Source: a virus. Taken from it: a DNA stretch of 63,101 nt. Below the pieces are notes generated by a model. It had not been told where the DNA came from and did no database searches. It was given only the letters and a program-made list of their open reading frames with translations. Position 1 is the first letter of the stretch. Each line of letters starts with the position of its first letter. The DNA lies in IMG/VR virus record IMGVR_UViG_3300030109_005625, positions 346 to 63,446 of that record. One strand, written 5' to 3'. Of this stretch, positions 1-9,197 are shown piece after piece. A program made the position numbers and the translations under genes.

Positions 1-3000
1 CTAAAACGTTTTTAACGGCGGCAACGTTAGACATGGCATCGTCTACAAAGTACATATCATTGTAACCTTCGTTAAACTTTTCTAACATCCACACTGCTTT
101 TGCTTCGCCAGTACTATTACCTAAACCAGTTATGTTTTTAAATGGTATTTTAATACCTTTTGATTGTAACCAACCATTAATAGCATCAGCGCTTTGTTGA
201 GGTCTTGCTGTTAAAACAAACACGTTATTAGGTCCATATTTTTTAATTTGATTACGCATTTTTTGTAATAGAGGACCTTCTTTACCGCCTCTTACTTTAA
301 CAAAATCGCTAAAATCAAAAGTATAACCTTGTTCAGTAAATTTAGGACCTTCTACAGGCCAATTAGTGCTGCTTATTTTAACTCTTTTACCAGTTCCAGG
401 CTCTATTGCTACAACAAAGTTTTTACCGTCTACAATTAAAGTTTCATCAAAGTCAAAAGTACTCATGCCTTTTGATTTTGAATAATTTGTTATAACGTTA
501 CCTTTTAAAGAAACTTCACTGTAAGTTTTGTTTTCGTTATAATTTTCTGGATATTGTATTCTTTGCTCAAAATCAAAATCTAATTCACCAGTTAATTTTT
601 TTACAATAATATCGTTAGCTTGTTTTATTGGTAAGCCATCAACTTTAAAATACTCAGCTATAGTCATATTAGACTCTGGTAAAAAATACATATTTAAATC
701 TATACGCTGACCAGTGTTAGGGTGTACAGCTACTGCTAATCTTACAATTGAAGCGTAACCGTTTGGTATTTTTAATTCTCCACTTATAATTCTAGGAACA
801 ATTTTTTCATAATAAACATCTGGCATTGTTTCTCCATATCCAGCTTTATTAACTATTGTATCATGTGGGTTTTGTTTGCTATCAAGCAAAGGTCCTTGCA
901 TGTAAGATTTACCAATGACTTGCCATACAAAATCTACTTTACCAGCTATAGCTCCAGCTAATAATGATTTACCAATTAAATTTTGAGGATCAGTATGTTC
1001 TTCAGTAACTTTTTGATCATTAACAACGCTACTGTCTCCATATACTGGATAAAACTTAAATGGTGCTAAAATTCTAGTAATTGTGTTTTGGCTTTTACTA
1101 GTGTCTCTAATCAACTCTATAAAAAACCATGCGTCACTTGGTTTTTCACTCAAATGTTTTTCTACAGATTTAAAAAACTCTAAAAGAGAATCAAGTTTTT
1201 GGTCTTCAGTTAAAGAATCATACTCTTTTAAAAAGTCTTGATTAAAACCTTTTGCTACAAATTTATCTGTAGTATATTTTTTTCTACCCGCGACTTGCTC
1301 AACACCTACACTTTCAACTAACTCATCAAACGTAAGATCTTCCTTAGGTGTTTTAGAGTCTCTTTCTGCATACAAAAACAAACCTTTATCGTAACCACCA
1401 GTAAGAGTGCTTCTTATTAAGGCTCTAAACTTTGGGTTTTGTTTTACAAATTCGTTTGTAATTCTAGTAGCACCTTCTAGTACTGTTTCTCCGGTTTCTT
1501 TATTGTTAATTATAAGTGGTGCGTTTAAATTTCTAGCAGAATATTCTTTTAACCTACCGTCTTTTCCAGATTTTCTAGTCTTTTTAATCATTGGTACTCT
1601 TCCCCAACCAACATTTTTTGCTAATTCAGTAATTGTTATTTGGTATGTTTGTTTAAAATCTTCTGCGTTATCTTTTGAAAAAAGTACTTTTGACTTACCA
1701 TCTTTTATACGATTAACATTTTCTTTTGCTTTAGCGTCAGTTTCACTTAAATTTTGCCTTACAGCTTGGTTAGTTATCATTTTACCTGTAACATTAGCTA
1801 TGGATAAAATTCTAGAAGAAGTGTTTCTATTAGTACGATCTGGCTTGCCGTCTATAATACCAAATACTTCTAAAAATTTATTTTTATCAATTTTTTTATT
1901 TTTTTCTTGTATTGGTAAACCAGCTTTACTACCCGTTTTCTTTGCTTTTGCTCTTTCTGTTTTAGTATAAAATTCTTTTAACAAGGTGTTTGGTACACCT
2001 GTAGCTGTACCGCTAACAGTAGCACCTTCTGGTAGCATTGCTATTAATAAATCTGCGTTTTTATTAATAAACATTTGCGCTGACTGCATTTCTTTACCAG
2101 ATAAATTAGCTAAAAACTTTTTGTTTTCTATAACATTACCATCTTTATCTAAACCAAAATCAGGTGTTAGTTTTAAAGGGTTTATGCCAAAAAGCTCACC
2201 AACTATATTAGGTACTTTATTTTTTAATGTTTTAAAAGTTAGCTTATCTATATCTAAATCAGGAAATATTTTATCAATTGCTTTTGAAACTTCTTTAGTA
2301 ACACCTAGTCTATCTGCTAAAACAATTTTTTTAGGTTTTGATTCTCCTTCACTTTCAACAATTTCTTCTCTAGCTTCAATAGCTTTAGCTTCTTCTACGT
2401 CAACTGTAAACTCTTCACCTAAAACACGTCTAGAAGCCTCTATAGCTCTTTTAGGTAACATGTTGTTAATAAAACCAGCTAATGGCGCTACTTTTTTATT
2501 ATTTTCTTGTTGTTTTTTAACGTAAGCTGGGTAATCTCTAATTAAATCTAATAAACCTCTTTCACCTATTTCTATTTCACTCATTAAAAGCTCTTTGTCA
2601 AAATTAGGTGCACCTCTACGTTTTTCAGCTATTCTACCAACAATAGGTTTAAATTGTTCTATAATATCTTGCTCAAAGCCTCTGTTTTTTTCTTCATATA
2701 TACGCTGTACATTATCAGAAGCGTCTTTTGAAAATTTATTAACTATATCTTTATCTTTTTCAGTAACTTTTTTTACTAAATCACCTTGTACACCTTCTTT
2801 AGCAACTTTTAATATAGCTTTATTTATTTTACCATCTTTAACGCTTTTTGTATAATCTTTTACAAAATTATAAACATCTCTACCTGTATCAAATCTTATT
2901 TCTTTACCTAAATAATCTTGTGAAAATCTTCTAATAATATCACCTATTTTAGTAAAAAAGCTTTCTTCAAACTTTAAACTACCATCTAATATAGATTCAG

Positions 3001-4900
3001 ACATTATAGTTATAGTTTCTTCACCAAAAGCGTCGTCTCTTACAAACTCGCCATCTTGATTAAAATTACCATAATTAGATAATCTTTGGCCTAAAACACT
3101 TTTGTCACCACCAAGTTTAGATACATGTTCTATTAAAGCATCGCCTAAATCGTTTCTTGTTTGTTGATTACCGTTAATCGTTCTATATAAAACAGCATGC
3201 ATAAACTCATGAGCAGCTGTACCAACCATCGGCTTATCTTTGTTTAATATTATTTCAAAATTACCGTCTGTTTGTTGTCTTATGAAACCAAACTGATTAG
3301 AAGCATATTCAGCGTCAAAACCTTCTTCTTTAATGTTAGATATTTCTTCAGAACTTAACTCAGTTACTTTACCTTTTAAACCACCTTCTTTAATCTGTTT
3401 TTTTATTGTTTCTGTATTTTTCTTTACAGTTTCTGCTTTAGCTTGATCTAATATACTTTTATTTTGTTTAATTAAATCTTCGTATTTTTCTTTAGCTATG
3501 TTTCTTTCAACGTCTGTTTTTGCGTTAGAAATAACATTTTTTACCTTATTTATTTCGTCAACATTTTTAGAGTAGTTTGTTAAAGTTTTATCTTTTAAAT
3601 TATTTAATGTTTTAGATGACTCAATTTTTAAATCTGATATGTCTTTTGATAATTCTTGTACTTTTTGATTAATAATACTTTTACCTTCTTTTGAAGATAA
3701 AGGCATAACATCTGTTAGTTCATTTATTTCTTCAACTTTAGTTTTTATTTCTTGTTTAACGTCTTCTTGCATTAAAATAGCTTCAGCCCTTTCTTTAGCT
3801 CTTGAGCCTGTATTTGCAATAGCTCCTACAGTTGAAACTTTACCACCTATTAAACTACCAACAATACCAGCGTCTCCTAATTTATATAAAAAATCTCTAT
3901 CAAGTTTTAGTTCTTTACCTAAACCACCAACACTTCTTGGTAACGCGTCTATTAACGAAGTTGTTAATTCTGTAGCCGCTTCAGATAAACCTTCACCAAC
4001 AACACCATAACCAAAAAGTTTAACTATTTGTTTAGCGCCTCCTTCTAACAATTCTTTAGCTGCTTGACCCATACCTTGACCACTTAGTAAACCAGCTCTT
4101 TTTAATAAACCTCTTGTAAACGTTTCAAACAAAGCTTCAGTTGCACCAGTAGCGCCAGCATTAGCTAATAATCTAAGAGTAGTTTCTTCAGGGTTTGCGT
4201 TAAACTCTTCTTCAAATTTATTTCCAGAAGTGCTTATACCTAAAGCCATTAAACCACCTGTTCCTGTAGCTGCAGCTATTAAGCTAACACTAGATCTTAA
4301 ACCAGCATTTACAGCTCTAAAACCAGCTTGAGCATAATTTCCTTCAAGAATATCTTGTGTAATACTTTGATTTTCGTATTCTGGTAAATTTTCTTCTAAT
4401 TTATTAACAATATTGTTAAACGACTCTGAACTACCTAGTAAATTACCACCTCGAACAGCCTTTAACATAGCTATTTTTTCTTCAGCAGTTTCCTTGCCAG
4501 GCATTAAAAGCTGCATAGCACTTAAAGTAAGAGCCTCGCTTTGTCTTTGAACACCTTGTTGAAAATCTAAAAAACTTAAACCTAAATTAGTTGCCATTGT
4601 TTCTAGCTTACTAATACTTTCTTCTTCTTCTTTTTCTTTTTTAGGTTTTAAATCTTCTTTTTTCTTATTTAAAGCTAATAATCTTTTTTCATCAAGACTT
4701 AGCGTTTGCCAAATATCTATATTTTCAGAACCAGAAACGTCGTCCCAAGTAAGCTCAACACCGTTTCTTTCAACTTTTGAATCATCAGTTTCGTTAAAGC
4801 TTTGAGGTTGTATTAAATCAGCAATAGAAACGTTTTTATTTTCTTTATTGTCTTCTTCAAAACTGGTTTTTAATAAATCACTTAATTTAACTATAGGCAT
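1..4900 (-). CDS. Giant polyvalent virion protein, N-terminal part (open at window edge)
   Basis: The frame is open from the ATG at 4900 to base 1, giving 1633 codons, and runs off the window. The start is charged and Lys/Glu-rich, followed by Ala/Gly-rich hydrophobic stretches at about residues 195-330 and coiled-coil-like sequence to about 520. A zinc-metallopeptidase motif HEFMH lies at 564-568. A HAD-type phosphatase domain sits near residue 1480 onward: DFDET (Asp1483, Asp1485), then LTARP, then FVDD (Asp1620, Asp1621). It follows two internal-protein-like genes by 2 bases, and its sequence seems to continue at 63101-60725. Large phage proteins that bundle peptidase and HAD domains are usually virion cargo injected with the DNA; that role here is inference. 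Domain motifs are seen directly. Confidence 0.8.
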   Translation of the reverse strand, partial: MPIVKLSDLLKTSFEEDNKENKNVSIADLIQPQSFNETDDSKVERNGVELTWDDVSGSENIDIWQTLSLDEKRLLALNKKKEDLKPKKEKEEEESISKLETMATNLGLSFLDFQQGVQRQSEALTLSAMQLLMPGKETAEEKIAMLKAVRGGNLLGSSESFNNIVNKLEENLPEYENQSITQDILEGNYAQAGFRAVNAGLRSSVSLIAAATGTGGLMALGISTSGNKFEEEFNANPEETTLRLLANAGATGATEALFETFTRGLLKRAGLLSGQGMGQAAKELLEGGAKQIVKLFGYGVVGEGLSEAATELTTSLIDALPRSVGGLGKELKLDRDFLYKLGDAGIVGSLIGGKVSTVGAIANTGSRAKERAEAILMQEDVKQEIKTKVEEINELTDVMPLSSKEGKSIINQKVQELSKDISDLKIESSKTLNNLKDKTLTNYSKNVDEINKVKNVISNAKTDVERNIAKEKYEDLIKQNKSILDQAKAETVKKNTETIKKQIKEGGLKGKVTELSSEEISNIKEEGFDAEYASNQFGFIRQQTDGNFEIILNKDKPMVGTAAHEFMHAVLYRTINGNQQTRNDLGDALIEHVSKLGGDKSVLGQRLSNYGNFNQDGEFVRDDAFGEETITIMSESILDGSLKFEESFFTKIGDIIRRFSQDYLGKEIRFDTGRDVYNFVKDYTKSVKDGKINKAILKVAKEGVQGDLVKKVTEKDKDIVNKFSKDASDNVQRIYEEKNRGFEQDIIEQFKPIVGRIAEKRRGAPNFDKELLMSEIEIGERGLLDLIRDYPAYVKKQQENNKKVAPLAGFINNMLPKRAIEASRRVLGEEFTVDVEEAKAIEAREEIVESEGESKPKKIVLADRLGVTKEVSKAIDKIFPDLDIDKLTFKTLKNKVPNIVGELFGINPLKLTPDFGLDKDGNVIENKKFLANLSGKEMQSAQMFINKNADLLIAMLPEGATVSGTATGVPNTLLKEFYTKTERAKAKKTGSKAGLPIQEKNKKIDKNKFLEVFGIIDGKPDRTNRNTSSRILSIANVTGKMITNQAVRQNLSETDAKAKENVNRIKDGKSKVLFSKDNAEDFKQTYQITITELAKNVGWGRVPMIKKTRKSGKDGRLKEYSARNLNAPLIINNKETGETVLEGATRITNEFVKQNPKFRALIRSTLTGGYDKGLFLYAERDSKTPKEDLTFDELVESVGVEQVAGRKKYTTDKFVAKGFNQDFLKEYDSLTEDQKLDSLLEFFKSVEKHLSEKPSDAWFFIELIRDTSKSQNTITRILAPFKFYPVYGDSSVVNDQKVTEEHTDPQNLIGKSLLAGAIAGKVDFVWQVIGKSYMQGPLLDSKQNPHDTIVNKAGYGETMPDVYYEKIVPRIISGELKIPNGYASIVRLAVAVHPNTGQRIDLNMYFLPESNMTIAEYFKVDGLPIKQANDIIVKKLTGELDFDFEQRIQYPENYNENKTYSEVSLKGNVITNYSKSKGMSTFDFDETLIVDGKNFVVAIEPGTGKRVKISSTNWPVEGPKFTEQGYTFDFSDFVKVRGGKEGPLLQKMRNQIKKYGPNNVFVLTARPQQSADAINGWLQSKGIKIPFKNITGLGNSTGEAKAVWMLEKFNEGYNDMYFVDDAMSNVAAVKNVL

Positions 4901-4902
4901 GG

Positions 4903-6297
4903 TTATGTTTTTAGCGTAAGTTGATTTTGATTTTTATTGTAAACGTAAGTTCTATCTAAAACAGTTATTTCTTGACCGTCTTTTAAATCATCTGTATTTA
5001 TTGTAGTGTTAGCTAAACTATTTAATACTTTTGCATAATCAGCTAGCTCTTGTTTTGTAGCTATACCATCTATATTCTTACCTTTTGGTAAAAAACCTCT
5101 TTCACTAAGAAGTCTTTGTACTTCTTTTATATCTTCAGAACTTTTTTGATCACTTTCAATTATTTCTTTTGCTGCTATAAGCGTTTGATTAAGCGATGCT
5201 TGTTTATTGTAAAGAATATCTTGCTTTTGTTTAAAAGTTTCTAAATCTATTTTTGATTTTTCACGAGTTAACTCTAAAGCTTTGTTTTCTTTTTCTTCTT
5301 GCTTTTGCTCAACATAACTTCTATTAGCATTAAAATAATCTCTAACTTCATCAGTTAAATCATTTATAACAAAATCATTAACGTAAACATCTTGAAACTG
5401 TAGTTTTAGTTTTTCTTGTTCATATGAATTATTTTGTTGCTTTATTTTACTAAGCTCTTCTGCGTTGTATTGATCTTCTCTAAGCTCATCTATAGGTGTA
5501 AAAGTAAAACCTTTTTCTTGTAATAACTTATCAGCGTAACCAGAGCTAAAAAACCAATTTTTTTGTTGCTCTTTACTCATAGAGTTAAACATGTTTTCAA
5601 CATCGCTTCTAGCATCTGCTTCGTTAAAGGGAAAGTTTACGTTACTACCTAAACCTTGGTATTTTACTTTTAATTGATTTTGTAAGCCCATACCCTTTTT
5701 ATCATCAGCACCTAAAATTTTTAAATTAGTTATATTTTCTCTTTGAGTACTTTGAGGGTTAAAATAACTAATACCACTATCATCAATTTTTAATTGCAAA
5801 GTACCATAATCATTACCAGCTATTATTTGAGTGTTATCTACATCAAACTCATCACCAGCACTTAAACCAGCTTTTATATTAGCACCTGCTTGTATTTTAG
5901 TAGTTTTTAAAAACTCTAAATCTTTTGAAACAGTAGACATGCTAGCTTTTATATCGTTCATAGCTTCTCTTATTTCTATACCTTTTTCTGTACCAGCAGG
6001 AAATTTACCAGCTTGAATAGCTAAATCATTATACTCTTTTTTCTTTTCTGTTAAATAATTAGTTATAGGTTTTCTTAAAGTTTCATCTACATCAGCTATT
6101 TTTATATCATCTGGAAAATCTTCAAGATATTTTGCAGTTGTAGCTTGTCTTTGTTTCTTATATTCACCTATTTTATTAACAGCATCAACAACTGTTTTTC
6201 CAACTTGTTGTATTTGTTTTGTTCTTTTAGCAGCTTTAACATTAGTACCCAAAGCTCTACCTGCTTGATAAAATAAATCTAAATTAATATTTGCCAT
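4903..6297 (-). CDS. Probable internal virion (ejection) protein, coiled coil
   Basis: 464 residues, no recognised enzyme motif. It is rich in Lys, Glu, Gln and Asn with long helical, coiled-coil-like stretches (about residues 85-135 and 270-390), as in proteins stored inside short-tailed phage heads and ejected with DNA. A short segment near the C-terminus (about residues 394-425, with a GKNIDGIATKQ core) resembles a peptidoglycan-binding-type repeat, but this is weak. It lies between the Gln/Ala-rich 249-residue protein and the giant polyvalent protein, an arrangement like the ejection-protein block of podoviruses. Function is inferred from position and composition. Confidence 0.65.
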   Translation of the reverse strand: MANINLDLFYQAGRALGTNVKAAKRTKQIQQVGKTVVDAVNKIGEYKKQRQATTAKYLEDFPDDIKIADVDETLRKPITNYLTEKKKEYNDLAIQAGKFPAGTEKGIEIREAMNDIKASMSTVSKDLEFLKTTKIQAGANIKAGLSAGDEFDVDNTQIIAGNDYGTLQLKIDDSGISYFNPQSTQRENITNLKILGADDKKGMGLQNQLKVKYQGLGSNVNFPFNEADARSDVENMFNSMSKEQQKNWFFSSGYADKLLQEKGFTFTPIDELREDQYNAEELSKIKQQNNSYEQEKLKLQFQDVYVNDFVINDLTDEVRDYFNANRSYVEQKQEEKENKALELTREKSKIDLETFKQKQDILYNKQASLNQTLIAAKEIIESDQKSSEDIKEVQRLLSERGFLPKGKNIDGIATKQELADYAKVLNSLANTTINTDDLKDGQEITVLDRTYVYNKNQNQLTLKT

Positions 6298-6314
6298 ATT
6301 TTTTGTATAATTAG

Positions 6315-7064
6315 TTAAATAGCTTCACCTACTACACCAGCCACTGTTTTAAAAACATCCATAATAGGATCATAAGCTTGTTCTGCTGCTTGCGCTGATT
6401 GTAATTGACCAGCTCTTAAACCTAAAATAGCTTGTTGTTTTTGATATTGTAAATCTCTAGCGTCTTTAGCACCAGCAAACTGCGCTACTTGTTGTGCTTG
6501 AGCACCTTGTAATATAGCAGCTTGTTGTTTTTCTTGTCCTTGTCTTTCTAATAAGTTTAACTGTTGTTGAGACTGCATACGTTGCATTTGATTTTGTCTT
6601 TCTTGTTGGCCTATACTAGCTGCAGCCTGTTGAGCACCGGTTTGTGCTGCGTTAGCCAAAGCTTGTATGTTACCAGCTGTAAAACTACCACCAGCTTGTA
6701 ATGAGCTTAATATATTTGCTTGTTGTTGAGATGCTTGTTGAGATGCAAATTCAGCTGCTCTTTGATCAATAGTAGCATCTTCAAAAACATTTTCCATACC
6801 AGAATAAACATTTTGTTGACCAGCTGCTAAATTTTGAAAGTCAGCATATAAATTATCTTCAGGTAGTTCTCTAAATTGTTGTATTTCTCCTTTTAATTTT
6901 TGTTTTGCTTTTTTAGTATCTTTTTCTATTTTACCGTACTCTGTAAGACCTAAAAAATCAGTAGCTTTACCTATAAGACCTACATGTAAAGGCGAAGTTT
7001 TTTTAAAGCTACTTGTAGTTGTTTTAAACTTAAAAGGATCCCAATTTGTTTTATTTCCTTGCAT
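6315..7064 (-). CDS. Gln/Ala-rich internal virion protein
   Basis: 249 residues. The middle (about 115-225) is very rich in Gln and Ala and should form long amphipathic helices. The ends are less biased, and the C-terminus is hydrophobic (about 232-249). The N-terminus carries DPFKFK at about residues 9-14 and SPLHVGLIG further on, related to the PFK motif on several small late proteins of this phage. Composition and position, directly before the coiled-coil protein and the giant protein, suggest an internal or ejection protein. I do not recognise the family. Confidence 0.6.
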   Translation of the reverse strand: MQGNKTNWDPFKFKTTTSSFKKTSPLHVGLIGKATDFLGLTEYGKIEKDTKKAKQKLKGEIQQFRELPEDNLYADFQNLAAGQQNVYSGMENVFEDATIDQRAAEFASQQASQQQANILSSLQAGGSFTAGNIQALANAAQTGAQQAAASIGQQERQNQMQRMQSQQQLNLLERQGQEKQQAAILQGAQAQQVAQFAGAKDARDLQYQKQQAILGLRAGQLQSAQAAEQAYDPIMDVFKTVAGVVGEAI

Positions 7065-7103
7065 CTTATTTAATTTTTTTATTATAATTACACTTTTTAC
7101 TAC

Positions 7104-7472
7104 TTATTTACTACTCTCTTGCACCTCTGCGCTAGTAGCAAAAAGCTCTACTCTATTGTTTGTTGAATCATTATTTAACATAGTAACTTCAGCAAAATAA
7201 CCTTTTATACCATCTGTATTTACAACATTGTTTTTTCTAAACATAAAAAACGCGTTAGATATTGAACGTGGAAGTATTCCAGGATCACAACTTATGACTA
7301 CTGAACTTGAAGTTTCTGTAATTGAATTTATTTCACCTACAAAGACAACATTATTACCTGTAGTGCTAACGTTAAAATTATTTAAAACATTAGTTAATGT
7401 ATAAAAAACTAAATCACCTACTTGTATAGAGACATTTATTGGTTTTTGAAAAGTTATACTTGCTGCTGCCAT
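7104..7472 (-). CDS. Small virion-associated protein, unrecognised
   Basis: 122 residues, beta-rich and Ser/Thr/Asn/Val-rich, with no signal peptide or membrane segment. It lies 2 bases after the 573-residue structural protein and before the internal proteins, so it is very likely co-transcribed with tail genes. It ends in a polar tail with the pattern ATSAEVQESSK. A small tail or adhesin-associated subunit is plausible; function is not known. Confidence 0.6.
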   Translation of the reverse strand: MAAASITFQKPINVSIQVGDLVFYTLTNVLNNFNVSTTGNNVVFVGEINSITETSSSVVISCDPGILPRSISNAFFMFRKNNVVNTDGIKGYFAEVTMLNNDSTNNRVELFATSAEVQESSK

Positions 7473-7474
7473 AA

Positions 7475-9196
7475 TTAAAAATCTAAAATGTTATCTAAAT
7501 TTAATGTTATACTTGTGTTTGCTGAACCTACAGATAATATTTGTATTGTAGCTGTAATAGTTACTTTTTGACTAGTATTAAATATTATTTCTTGTCCACC
7601 AAAACTTACAGCTGTATTAAAAACAGCTGCACCTGACGATCTATTAATATCTGTTAAAAACAAACCAGCTGTTTCAGCTTCAGCGTCATCTGCTCCTAAA
7701 TTTTCACCTATTTCAAAACCTGCAACAACTCTAGAAGAAACATTAGCGTCTGGAAACTCACCTGTATCGCTTGAAACAACTAAACCGTTTAATGAAGAGC
7801 CACTTGCAGCTGTTAAAGTAGCACTTGTGCTACTACTTGTTTCGCCAGTTATCATTGTTGTTGTGCCATCACCTTCAGGTTCTCCAGGTTGTTCATGACC
7901 ATAAACAACTGATAAGTTAGTAACGTTTATATTGTTACTATTAGCACTAATATTTGTAAAATCACTTTTTATAGGTTGTCTTCTTATAAAAGGAGCTCCT
8001 GCGGCATCAGTTGTACTAATTGGGAGTGTTAAAGTAAAAGCCTGTACGCTAGAACCTTGATCTGCTGTTTTTGTAACATCAAGACCAAAGCTACCATGAT
8101 TAGAATAATTACCAGAGTGATCAGAAGACGCTAGTGTAAAAGTTAATGTATGTGGACCTCTTTGTGTTATTGTAAACGTAGGTGTTGATGGTGTTGAGCC
8201 AAAAAATGTAGAGTCAAGCGCTGTGTTAGTTCCAGCTGTAATAGTAAATTGATAATCATCATCACTTGTTACGGTTTCAAAAGTAACGTCATCTGTATAA
8301 ACACCTGTTGAGCCTATTGTTATGTCATCTAACTTTGTTGCGCTAGCTGTAAAAGTGTCTGATGTAAAATCATAAGTTTTATCAGTAACACTGCTACTAC
8401 CAGTTAATTCACCAAGCTTTGTAACAACTAAATCAAATATAGCACCAGGATCACCAACTACACTAAACTGCCTTAAAGCAGAGCTAGAACTAAGCTCTGT
8501 TGTGTCCATAGATATTGATCTAATAGTTTTAGCTGCGCCTGGTAAATCAGCTATACTTCTATTAAAACGTATAGTATCTTTATCAAAGTTTACAGTACCT
8601 TTATTACCTCTATATATTACTTTATAATTTTTTAAAAACACTCTACCATCATTAACAGAATGTTTAAAAAGCAATTGAGTGTCAACAGGTACTGTAAAAG
8701 AACTACTAGATAAAGTTAAAGTAGTTTTTGTATCAACTGAATTTACTCTAACAAAATTTGAATCTGCTAAAGTTGTGCCATCTAATGTTGAAACTATCAT
8801 ACCTGGAAATATACCTTCTGTTGAAGTTACAACAGCTTTATTACCTGCTACTAAACCACTACCTGAATAAACACCAACATAACCTTTTACTTGAATATCT
8901 TGCGTTTGCTCAATGGAAAAAAACTGTGCGTTATCACCATCAAACTCTATTTCAGGTTCTCTAGCATAACAAAAACCACTATCAGGTTTTAATGTTCTAG
9001 TAAATATAACATTATCTTCATTAGTAGTAATTGTACCTATATAGTTTATTTTTTCTAAATTACCAGCTATAGTAGAAGATTTTTTAATATTTTTAGAAAC
9101 TGTTGTTCTACCTAAAAAATCATTAGTAGTAGACGTTTCATTGCTTAAAATATCATTTACTTCTTTTAAATAAAATTTTTTAATTTCTCTTCTCAT
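7475..9196 (-). CDS. Beta-rich virion/tail protein
   Basis: 573 residues from the ATG at 9196, which follows the upstream stop (TAA at 9200-9198) by one base. An ATG at 9232 is possible but would overlap the previous gene by 35 bases. After a helical N-terminus (about 1-25) it becomes a long Ser/Thr/Gly/Val-rich, beta-rich chain typical of tail spikes, appendages or decoration proteins. No catalytic motif is seen. It sits between the Cys-repeat protein and the small 122-residue protein in the tail block. Confidence 0.65.
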   Translation of the reverse strand: MRREIKKFYLKEVNDILSNETSTTNDFLGRTTVSKNIKKSSTIAGNLEKINYIGTITTNEDNVIFTRTLKPDSGFCYAREPEIEFDGDNAQFFSIEQTQDIQVKGYVGVYSGSGLVAGNKAVVTSTEGIFPGMIVSTLDGTTLADSNFVRVNSVDTKTTLTLSSSSFTVPVDTQLLFKHSVNDGRVFLKNYKVIYRGNKGTVNFDKDTIRFNRSIADLPGAAKTIRSISMDTTELSSSSALRQFSVVGDPGAIFDLVVTKLGELTGSSSVTDKTYDFTSDTFTASATKLDDITIGSTGVYTDDVTFETVTSDDDYQFTITAGTNTALDSTFFGSTPSTPTFTITQRGPHTLTFTLASSDHSGNYSNHGSFGLDVTKTADQGSSVQAFTLTLPISTTDAAGAPFIRRQPIKSDFTNISANSNNINVTNLSVVYGHEQPGEPEGDGTTTMITGETSSSTSATLTAASGSSLNGLVVSSDTGEFPDANVSSRVVAGFEIGENLGADDAEAETAGLFLTDINRSSGAAVFNTAVSFGGQEIIFNTSQKVTITATIQILSVGSANTSITLNLDNILDF

Positions 9197-9197
9197 T

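Noticed and set aside
1407-2855. Three plus-strand ORFs (up to 187 residues)
   Set aside because: They lie opposite the continuous giant minus-strand frame. Their Ser/Leu/Phe-rich composition is that of antisense shadows.
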